Assembly (NCBI GenBank): GCA_964350865.1
Contig: CAYGLJ010000051.1
Span: forward strand, 1-6,707
Length of the DNA: 6,707 nt
Reading direction: 5' to 3'
Source of the DNA: Pontimonas sp964350865
Lineage (GTDB): Bacteria; Actinomycetota; Actinomycetes; Actinomycetales; Microbacteriaceae
Shown here: piece by piece, positions 1 through 5,494 of the stretch
Layout of the letters: each line of letters starts with the position of its first letter
Numbering within the stretch: the first letter of the stretch is position 1
The notes under the pieces: generated by a model
The model's input: only the letters and a program-made list of their open reading frames with translations
What the model was told of the DNA's origin: nothing
Database searches by the model: none
Position numbers and translations under genes: made by a program

Positions 1-313
1 TTTTCTCGACACCACCCTGTGCAAGCAGTCGAACGAGCTTCCCTCCCTGCTGCGGGTAGAACCCGGTGACCAAGTCGCCCTTGTTACTGTCTCCTGTTCC
101 CGTTCCACCAAACCCACCGCTAAAGGTGTCCCCCGCGTTGTTCGTCACACTTTTCGAAAGGCCAACCGTATTCCCATCCACGTCCAAAGTGACACTGGTG
201 GTTTTGCTCGCGTCCAGGACCGCATAGGCAGCAGGGAATGATGCCAACATGCTTGCCGCGAGTGCCACGACAACCACGATGGAAACGCGCGAAAAGGCCT
301 TAGAAATTATCAT
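1..313 (-). CDS. Secreted protein of unknown function, N-terminal part (truncated by window edge)
   Basis: Reading the minus strand from ATG at 313 gives 104 open codons that run off the window at base 1. Residues 1-31 form a classic Sec signal peptide: lysine and arginine at 5 and 9, a hydrophobic core (roughly 10-24) and an A-Y-A cleavage site after residue 31. There is no lipobox cysteine. The mature part starts V-L-D-A-S-K, is rich in Thr, Ser, Gly and Asp, and contains a glycine-rich stretch near residues 66-74, as in extracellular beta-rich proteins. I do not recognise the family. No Shine-Dalgarno sequence precedes the ATG, but a -10-like TAAATT ends 6 bases before it, which suggests a leaderless mRNA. 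It is divergent from the protease lipoprotein and shares its promoter region. The function and C-terminus cannot be judged from this window. Confidence 0.8.
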   Translation of the reverse strand, partial: MIISKAFSRVSIVVVVALAASMLASFPAAYAVLDASKTTSVTLDVDGNTVGLSKSVTNNAGDTFSGGFGGTGTGDSNKGDLVTGFYPQQGGKLVRLLAQGGVEK

Positions 314-319
314 TGCGCT

Positions 320-348
320 AATTTAGCATAACGTTTTACTTTTGCTAA
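320..348 (-). promoter_or_regulatory. Promoter of the minus-strand secreted gene (leaderless type)
   Basis: Read on the minus strand: -35-like TTAGCA (complement of 343-348), 17-base spacer, then TGC followed by the -10 hexamer TAAATT (complement of 320-325), which makes an extended -10. Six bases separate the hexamer from the ATG at 313, so the predicted transcription start falls at or next to the A of the ATG. This fits the missing ribosome binding site. The positions are seen in the sequence; promoter activity is inferred. Confidence 0.6.
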
Positions 349-351
349 TCT
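323..351 (+). promoter_or_regulatory. Promoter of the tandem-protease lipoprotein gene
   Basis: TTAGCA at 323-328 serves as -35. After 17 bases comes TAATCT at 346-351, preceded by TGC at 343-345, giving an extended -10 (TGnTAnnnT). The predicted start of transcription is near 357-359, leaving a leader of about 65 bases before GTG 424. The element overlaps the opposing promoter almost completely, so the two directions probably compete. Confidence 0.6.
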
Positions 352-412
352 AAATTAACGTTATTGAGCGTCCGGGCGCGCAGCGCATTCACAGTTGTGA
401 AATCCGAGTCGA

Positions 413-419
413 AAGGAGG
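413..419 (+). promoter_or_regulatory. Ribosome binding site that fixes the start at GTG 424
   Basis: AAGGAGG at 413-419 is the only strong Shine-Dalgarno sequence near the 5' end of the reading frame. It lies 4 bases before GTG 424. Spacing is short but workable, and the resulting N-terminus is a proper lipoprotein signal. The longer frame from TTG 364 has no such site and would put about 20 mostly polar or charged residues before the signal peptide. Confidence 0.65.
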
Positions 420-423
420 CAAT

Positions 424-2886
424 GTGCTCCGAGGGACTATTGCGAACACAGCGATTGCTTGTTTCCTCCTTGCTGGATGCGCCCAGGCTCAAGATGCAAT
501 TAACGCGCAAACGCCTAACCCTGACATTTCAGTGTCTTTTGATGCACTTGCGCAGTGCCTCACGTCAAGCGGCCTGCCCGATTTGGTAATCGGGGGGACG
601 GATGTCGATGGATTCCCGCTATATGAATTTGTCGAGCCTTTGGAAGTCACTATCCCTGAAGCACAGGAAATTCTTGCCGGTGGTTGTATCAACGAGATTG
701 ACTCAACCGCTGGTCGATACACTTTCGAGGACATCTTTGAATATTTCTCCAACCTCATTAGTGGCGTTCGAAACGAGGTAGGTACCCACCGCAGCTGCAC
801 CCAGTCAACAGCGTGCAGCAAAGGCTTGGGACCCCAATATGCGTTAGCGACAGAGACGGTATGTAACGAGTACGGATGCTTCGAGGTGTCAAACCGGCTG
901 GTGGGGGTCGCCGATGGAGAGATTTCCCGTGGACAAGGAACGACTCCGACGAGCCTCGCCTGGGACCCCTCAGAACTATCTGAGTCAAGCGGTCTTCGGG
1001 ACTGGGGCAGCCTGGAGGGTTTAGACGCTGTAGCGGCGATGGCGGCGCCCGGGGTCGTTGTGATCTGGGGGGATTGGTGCGTTGATCGAAGCCGAACACT
1101 TTTTGCTGAAGTTTTTCAGCGCACGATTGGATACGCAGGATTTTTCGTCAACGACTCGACCTTGATTGTGCCCGCGAAGGCGACCCTCACGTTGAAAGAT
1201 TATGAGCGTCTAGGTGTCCCCCGGCAATCTTGGCACGGTGACGACTTGCCCCCCGATGAAGATTGCGCTGGTTTCGGAGAACGGATGAAGCAGCAGAACC
1301 CAGCGATAAGCATCGAATCTGGCAAGGGACCCATCGTCCAACTTTTTGATGGACGATGGGCCACGGGAAAGTTTCTATGGAGTGAAAACCTAGGCAATGA
1401 AGGCCTCTTCGGCCAAGACGCCAGCTACGCAGCTCTTCAACTCACCGCGATAACCGATTCCCCTTTCCAAAAAATCAATCAGTGGGATCCTTTCTCGAAC
1501 CTGGATGGGACATACCCGGCGCTTCCGACATCACAAGTGCAGGTAGGGAAGCTGGCAGAAACCGTTTCCATCCATCACCCCATCATGGGAAGGAGCGACG
1601 GTGGCTGGCAGCTCACGACCTCCGACGCCACATTATGCTCCGCCAACACCGCCTCGCCGTCAGGTGCTTCTCGCTTTTACCTGCCGCATTGGTCAGACGA
1701 GGGAAGCGTTGGCGGCCCTGTCCTAGACGCCTCCGGAAAAGTGATCGGCACCCTGTCAGGATCCGGAGGCTTGGGAGACCAGTCTGAGGTGTGTCCCGCC
1801 AATGTGGCCAGCACAACAAGAAACCCGCTTGGACCACTCTCTAATTTTTATCTCGACGGCAGAACCCTTGCCATCGGTGAGACATTCATGTCGGACACTT
1901 TCGACCGGTTGCAAGAGCTCGGTGCCAACACCCCGGACCTGTCACCCCACGAGCTGAGCTCACCAACAATCTCGGCTTCACAAGCGGCGCGATTTGAACA
2001 AGTGAACTGGGGCGAGGATTTTACGGAAACGGGCTTTCCACTCTCCCAACTGGATACTCCTGCTATCGAACACCTAAAACAGGCAACACTGATGTTCATC
2101 AAAACAAGTGGGTGTCCCACATGCACTGAATCAGCCCGTAATCTCGACTTTTCCGTGTCATGCCTCTGCACGGGATTTGCCGTCACAGAAAACCTCATCG
2201 TCACAAATGATCACTGTGTTACCGGGCTCGGCATCGGAGATTCAAGTACCTTTCGTACCTTCTTTGGTCAGGACGTCAATGCTGTGCTCATTGGGAAATC
2301 CAGCGTCGATGGTGAAAGCAACTTCAACGATCGTTTCGCCGAGATCTATGGAACCGTCTGGAATTTCGACTCACCCCAAACAGGTCCCGAAAGAGGAGAC
2401 GTGGCGTTGTTCAGGACAACCCAAAGGATGGTCCTGGATCCACTGTCTTTCGCTCCGCCATCATCGCTGGGCCAATATGACCCCCTCATTACAGTGGGTC
2501 ACCCCTTTCGAATGACCCGCACAGGACCCTTTGTCACGGCCGTAGGTTCATTCATCGGGGAGCACTACTTCACTCGAACTCAACAGTTTTACCAGCTCCC
2601 AGCGGACAACGGAGCCAGTGGCTCCGCAGTGGTGAACCTCAAAGGTGAGCTCGTGGGCCAAATTGCCGGAGGGGGAGCGATGTACCAAGCAGAAGCAGAT
2701 TCGATACTTCCCCAGAAATATGGACTATTCGCCACCCAATTATCGATTGATACCAGCTCCGTGCCTCCCGCGCCCTTCTCTCCCGGTCCCCTGGTTCCCT
2801 CCCAAACGGGACTCATGTCCTGGGGCGCGACCAGCGAATACCTATACGAACTGATAGAGAAGTGGGCGCCAGGCGAATTGGGCTGA
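424..2886 (+). CDS. Surface lipoprotein with degenerate plus intact trypsin-like serine protease domains
   Basis: With the GTG 424 start the protein has 820 residues (the frame extends up to TTG 364). The lipobox L-A-G-C places the lipidated Cys at 19. Residues about 25-200 form a Cys-containing region of unknown fold. Two chymotrypsin-fold repeats follow. The second (about 555-785) has His597 (T-N-D-H-C), Asp659 (R-G-D-V-A-L) and Ser732 (G-A-S-G-S-A-V), a complete triad. The first (about 210-480) matches it in order: V-V-V-I-W, G-F-F-V, L-I-V, H-P, F-Y-L-P and E-G-S-V-G-G-P-V. Here the aligned triad positions are Ala253, Tyr335 and Val429, so it looks inactive. The protein is probably anchored outside the membrane and cleaves unknown proteins, with the first repeat perhaps binding or regulating. 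A response regulator starts 36 bases downstream. Fold and triad are well supported; substrate and exact MEROPS family are not. Confidence 0.85.
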   Translation: MLRGTIANTAIACFLLAGCAQAQDAINAQTPNPDISVSFDALAQCLTSSGLPDLVIGGTDVDGFPLYEFVEPLEVTIPEAQEILAGGCINEIDSTAGRYTFEDIFEYFSNLISGVRNEVGTHRSCTQSTACSKGLGPQYALATETVCNEYGCFEVSNRLVGVADGEISRGQGTTPTSLAWDPSELSESSGLRDWGSLEGLDAVAAMAAPGVVVIWGDWCVDRSRTLFAEVFQRTIGYAGFFVNDSTLIVPAKATLTLKDYERLGVPRQSWHGDDLPPDEDCAGFGERMKQQNPAISIESGKGPIVQLFDGRWATGKFLWSENLGNEGLFGQDASYAALQLTAITDSPFQKINQWDPFSNLDGTYPALPTSQVQVGKLAETVSIHHPIMGRSDGGWQLTTSDATLCSANTASPSGASRFYLPHWSDEGSVGGPVLDASGKVIGTLSGSGGLGDQSEVCPANVASTTRNPLGPLSNFYLDGRTLAIGETFMSDTFDRLQELGANTPDLSPHELSSPTISASQAARFEQVNWGEDFTETGFPLSQLDTPAIEHLKQATLMFIKTSGCPTCTESARNLDFSVSCLCTGFAVTENLIVTNDHCVTGLGIGDSSTFRTFFGQDVNAVLIGKSSVDGESNFNDRFAEIYGTVWNFDSPQTGPERGDVALFRTTQRMVLDPLSFAPPSSLGQYDPLITVGHPFRMTRTGPFVTAVGSFIGEHYFTRTQQFYQLPADNGASGSAVVNLKGELVGQIAGGGAMYQAEADSILPQKYGLFATQLSIDTSSVPPAPFSPGPLVPSQTGLMSWGATSEYLYELIEKWAPGELG

Positions 2887-2911
2887 ACGGCCCTACTTCG
2901 GGCGCGCGCGG

Positions 2912-2917
2912 TACTAT
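2912..2917 (+). promoter_or_regulatory. -10 box of a probable leaderless promoter for the response regulator
   Basis: TACTAT at 2912-2917 fits the actinobacterial TAnnnT -10 consensus and ends 5 bases before ATG 2923. Transcription would begin at or beside the ATG. No Shine-Dalgarno sequence precedes that ATG (GC repeats lie there), which supports leaderless translation. No convincing -35 is present at the expected spacing. Read-through from the protease gene is also possible because the gap is only 36 bases and contains only a short GCCC/GGGC hairpin without a T-run. Confidence 0.45.
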
Positions 2918-2922
2918 CGAAT

Positions 2923-3540
2923 ATGGTCACCCGGCTCGGCATTGTTGAAGACGACACCTTGCTCAGGACATCCTTGGAGCAGTCGCTTAGATCCTCCGAA
3001 CGGGAGATTTGCTTCTCAGCCGGCTCCGCAAAGGAGGCAATCGAGAGCTTGTCCACTAGGGCAATCGATGTGCTTGTCGCCGACGTCCACCTGGGCACCG
3101 AACTCTCGGGAATAGATGTCGCACGTGTCGCAGAAGAGTACAACCCCGACATCGGGGTCGTGTATTTGACCAGCTACGAGGACCCCAGGCTCGCGTTGAA
3201 CGGTGCTCCCGTGCAACTCGTCAAGAACTCTGTATACCTCGTCAAACAATCAGTCCAGTCCGGTACCGAACTGGACGAGGCCATCACCACGGTCGCCTCG
3301 AAGAAGGGGTCAGGGCTGCCCCAATCGAAGTCTCCCCTATCTAAGCTGTCGAATCGTCAGATGCAGACCCTAGCGCTGCTGGCGGCAGGACACTCCAACA
3401 AAGAGATTGCCCGAATTCGAGGAATCACCGAACAGTCTGTAGCGATATCTATCAACCGAATTAGTAAATCTCTCGGGATTCCCTCACAACTGGATCGCAA
3501 TCAGAGAGTCCACCTTGCCCGTGTCTTCCTTGGAAAATAG
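2923..3540 (+). CDS. NarL/FixJ-type response regulator, DNA-binding
   Basis: This is a 205-residue two-domain response regulator. The receiver domain (about 3-125) shows the acidic pocket E9-D10-D11, phospho-acceptor Asp54 (V-A-D-V), switch residue Thr83, aromatic Tyr105 and Lys108. The usual Pro after that Lys is Gln here. The C-terminal LuxR-type helix-turn-helix (about 140-200) has L-S-N-R-Q, the G-H-S-N-K-E-I-A turn and a recognition helix around 169-182. That helix reads S-V-A-I-S-I, where many NarL proteins have T-V-K-T-H-V, so its DNA target may differ. After phosphorylation by the adjacent kinase it should regulate transcription. The kinase gene overlaps its 3' end by 26 bases, which points to coupled expression. 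The start at ATG 2923 is supported by the immediate G-I-V-E-D-D motif. The target genes are unknown; the flanking TGCTAA promoters are candidates. Confidence 0.92.
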   Translation: MVTRLGIVEDDTLLRTSLEQSLRSSEREICFSAGSAKEAIESLSTRAIDVLVADVHLGTELSGIDVARVAEEYNPDIGVVYLTSYEDPRLALNGAPVQLVKNSVYLVKQSVQSGTELDEAITTVASKKGSGLPQSKSPLSKLSNRQMQTLALLAAGHSNKEIARIRGITEQSVAISINRISKSLGIPSQLDRNQRVHLARVFLGK

Positions 3541-5245
3541 AGTCCAGAAGGAAATCAATCGAGCCAGGAATTTTCTGCGGCTTAGCGGTCCCGCGCTTTT
3601 ACCCAATGCCCATTTTGCGCCCGTTGGCTACGTATTTGCAGTAGTTTCAGCCTTGGCGTTCAGAACCGATTTCGGTTTCGTGGCAGTTCTTCTGAATCTG
3701 TTGATTAACGCCATCGTGGTCACGTGCATCTGGGGAATCTCTCACGGCGCGAAGGCAACCATCTTTCAGAACCGCTTCGAACGAGACATCCCGGCATGGC
3801 AGGTCGTGGCCTACGGCGGAATTCTCGGCATCGTCGCTCACGGCATCCATGGGCTCATTTCGGCCTGGCTCAGAGTGACCACCTCTCCCGTTACTACGGT
3901 GTCTTTAGCTATTGCCGCCACCATTGGAGCGGCCGCCATTGTGACGAGCTCGATAGTCGAAAGGCAACGCCTTTACAAGCGCAGGGTCCTGCGGCTCCAG
4001 GAAGTCGAGAGCGGCGACGCAGAAGGTTTGTCCCAGCTCCTGTCCAAAGCCTCCCGAGCGTTCGATGAGCTGCAAGCGCGCGTTGATGACGTGATTGACT
4101 CGTCACCCCCTGGTGCTGAGAGTTCCAGCGTTTTAGAGCGCGTTATTGATGACGCGATAAAGCCGCTGTCGCGTCAGCTCCTTCAGTCCAGTCGAACTCG
4201 ATTCGAGCCCCTCTTGATCAGAGGAGCGGCTCGAAGTGTTCTCGCCTTCGACCCTTACGCCAAAGCGTGGTGGGTCGCGTCAATCTACGCGCTCGGCATC
4301 ATCGTGGTGAACCAGTTTCCCATTTACGGGCAGGAGCGTGCGGAGGCATCCTACTTTGCAGGCGCGATCGGATTTATCACGGTGGGAGCCACTCTGTCCC
4401 TCGCGCGACGTTTTTTGCGTCCGTCGCTCACCCAGGTGTCCCGACGCACGGTTGTGCTCTACCTCCTCCCCTTTCTTGCGCTTGCGCCGTTGCAGACCAC
4501 GATCAACCAAAGCCTCTTTTGGCCACAAATCGAACCTCAGATTTTCTTGAGCGGACTCTTCATCAATGGACTCCAGCTTCTTGCGACTTCAGCTCTGTTT
4601 TCCCTCTCCAGCTCACCGCCCGATGGTCCGTGGGTGGTCCACACCTCAGGTGAGAACAAAGGCTCGTCACCCTCTTGGACGTCAGGCGAATGGGGCAGAG
4701 CAACAGTGCAGGCCACACTCCGAGAGCTCACCCAACATATGCACGGCACCGTTCAAACCAAGGTTCTCGCGCTACGGCTCTCCGGTGCCATTGCGGACAC
4801 AAACGACCTTCCAGCACTGAGAGGTGCAATTTTCGAGATTATTTCCGAGGCCAAGGAAGCGTTCCAACACCAGCAAAATACGCCGTTCGAAGAGAGAATC
4901 CACAAACTGCAAGAGGATTGGAAACCCATCGCCACGATCGAGGTCGATTCTGCATTCGACACCATCCCTCCACTCCGGAGCGCTGTGCTTTTTATGGTGA
5001 TTCAAGAGGCCGTCACAAATTCAATCCGTCACGGTCTTTCGAAGACAGTCAGCGTTTTCATTCGTCCCGGTGACTCCTCTCGCCGTGTTTCCATCGAGAT
5101 TCTTGACGATGGGACCGGTCCACTCCAACGGCGCGGAAAAAGAGGTGTAGGTCTCAGCTTTTTGGCCGCACTGAGTGAAGGATCGTGGAGTTTGAAAGTG
5201 CGCGAAGGCGGAGGGGCTCGGCTCGTGGCGTCACTTTGGTGCTGA
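3515..5245 (+). CDS. Membrane sensor histidine kinase, HisKA_3-like, partner of the NarL-type regulator
   Basis: This 576-residue protein has four hydrophobic segments near 33-50, 53-75, 95-118 and 127-148. A polar, partly coiled-coil linker follows (about 150-245), then four more segments near 251-271, 278-296, 312-332 and 340-363. The kinase core is at about 395-576. His410 in M-H-G-T-V-Q is the likely phosphorylated His; Gly replaces the acidic or Asn residue usual after it. The ATPase domain has an N box (Q-E-A-V-T-N, 497-502), G1 D-D-G-T-G (531-535) and G2 G-V-G-L (544-547). No separate sensor domain is evident, so the membrane blocks or linker probably sense the signal. The start is uncertain: TTG 3515, GTG 3521 and TTG 3530 are all in frame inside the regulator's last codons, none with a strong ribosome binding site. 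Overlap with the regulator indicates translational coupling. Confidence 0.88.
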   Translation: MPVSSLENRVQKEINRARNFLRLSGPALLPNAHFAPVGYVFAVVSALAFRTDFGFVAVLLNLLINAIVVTCIWGISHGAKATIFQNRFERDIPAWQVVAYGGILGIVAHGIHGLISAWLRVTTSPVTTVSLAIAATIGAAAIVTSSIVERQRLYKRRVLRLQEVESGDAEGLSQLLSKASRAFDELQARVDDVIDSSPPGAESSSVLERVIDDAIKPLSRQLLQSSRTRFEPLLIRGAARSVLAFDPYAKAWWVASIYALGIIVVNQFPIYGQERAEASYFAGAIGFITVGATLSLARRFLRPSLTQVSRRTVVLYLLPFLALAPLQTTINQSLFWPQIEPQIFLSGLFINGLQLLATSALFSLSSSPPDGPWVVHTSGENKGSSPSWTSGEWGRATVQATLRELTQHMHGTVQTKVLALRLSGAIADTNDLPALRGAIFEIISEAKEAFQHQQNTPFEERIHKLQEDWKPIATIEVDSAFDTIPPLRSAVLFMVIQEAVTNSIRHGLSKTVSVFIRPGDSSRRVSIEILDDGTGPLQRRGKRGVGLSFLAALSEGSWSLKVREGGGARLVASLWC

Positions 5246-5262
5246 GGTAAATGTTCAATTAG

Positions 5263-5291
5263 TTAAGGCAACATAACAATTCTGCTAACCT
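5263..5291 (+). promoter_or_regulatory. Extended -10 promoter upstream of the small ORF and metallopeptidase
   Basis: TGC followed by TAACCT (5283-5291) forms an extended -10. TTAAGG at 5263-5268 sits 17 bases upstream as a weak -35. Layout and core (TTA, 17 bases, TGCTAAyCT) match the promoter at 323-351. Predicted transcription start is about 5297-5300, at the end of the left arm of the 12-bp inverted repeat. Confidence 0.5.
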
Positions 5292-5340
5292 TATCTACGG
5301 ACAAGGCTGAGGCGGTCGGCCTCAAGCACCGTAGATAAGG
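5289..5340. promoter_or_regulatory. Perfect 12-bp inverted repeat with nested 6-bp stem (operator or RNA hairpin)
   Basis: CCTTATCTACGG at 5289-5300 is perfectly inverted as CCGTAGATAAGG at 5329-5340. Between them, TGAGGC (5308-5313) pairs with GCCTCA (5319-5324) around a 5-base loop. No T-run follows, so a standard intrinsic terminator is unlikely. The left arm overlaps the -10 box and the right arm contains the AAGG of the ribosome binding site before the small ORF. Read-through RNA from the kinase gene could fold fully and hide that site. RNA from the local promoter would begin near the end of the left arm and lack most of the stem. A DNA operator is equally possible. Confidence 0.6.
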
Positions 5341-5351
5341 AATGCGAGCTC

Positions 5352-5453
5352 TTGAAAAGCAAAAAGGTGTTGATCTGGGTGCGTATCGGACTTGCTGCAA
5401 TCGTGGTGGGCCTGGGCCTCATCGGTTTCTTTGGTCCGAATTCGTTGTCCTAA
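5352..5453 (+). CDS. Candidate small single-span membrane peptide, 33 residues
   Basis: The frame from TTG 5352 to TAA 5451-5453 encodes a lysine-rich start (K2, K4, K5), then a hydrophobic segment at about 6-27 containing L-A-A-I-V-V-G-L-G-L, and a short polar tail F-G-P-N-S-L-S. It would insert in the membrane as a single helix, probably with the N-terminus inside. AAGGA at 5337-5341 lies 10 bases upstream and could be its ribosome binding site, though it is part of a strong inverted repeat. The alternative start GTG 5367 would lose the basic residues. It sits 41 bases before the metallopeptidase lipoprotein, in the same orientation and presumably on the same transcript. No family is recognised. 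It might be a small regulator, partner or leader peptide, but this is inference; the main doubt is whether it is translated. Confidence 0.5.
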   Translation: MKSKKVLIWVRIGLAAIVVGLGLIGFFGPNSLS

Positions 5454-5494
5454 GGATTCGCGAGTATCTCGCAGGTTTATAGAAAGGTAACGTC

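Larger units (their letters stand above)
317..362. repeat. Cluster of inverted and direct repeats between divergent genes
   Basis: This AT-rich stretch holds several symmetric elements. GCTAA-T-TTAGC is a perfect 11-bp palindrome at 317-327. AATTTAG at 320-326 is inverted as CTAAATT at 350-356. TTAGCA at 323-328 is inverted as TGCTAA at 343-348. The heptamer TAACGTT occurs at 329-335 and 356-362. Such density in about 45 bases suggests an operator as well as core promoters. Which protein would bind is unknown; the NarL-type regulator encoded downstream is one candidate, by inference only. Confidence 0.55.

Noticed and set aside
422..604. Out-of-frame ATG at 422 just after the strong ribosome binding site, opening about 60 codons
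   Set aside because: Only 2 bases from AAGGAGG, no signal peptide or domain, and it overlaps the clearly coding lipoprotein frame.
2889..2905. GCCC/GGGC hairpin after the protease stop codon as a terminator
   Set aside because: A 4-bp stem with no T-run; not enough to claim transcription ends there.
2589..3152. Antisense open frame of 187 codons spanning the protease/regulator boundary
   Set aside because: It lies opposite two well-supported genes, has no ribosome binding site or recognisable motif, and its composition follows from the sense codons.
5251..5262. Mini-ORF ATG-TTC-AAT-TAG after the kinase stop, preceded by GAGG
   Set aside because: Three codons only, with no sign of attenuation codons; most likely chance.
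5460..5472. Short hairpin GCGAG-TAT-CTCGC before the metallopeptidase gene
   Set aside because: A 5-bp stem without a T-run is too weak to call a terminator, and the small ORF and lipoprotein gene are probably co-transcribed.
5342..5482. Alternative 46-codon frame from ATG 5342 overlapping the small membrane peptide
   Set aside because: The AAGG site is only 1 base from this ATG, and the product is Arg/Gly/Pro-rich without a hydrophobic or other coherent pattern.
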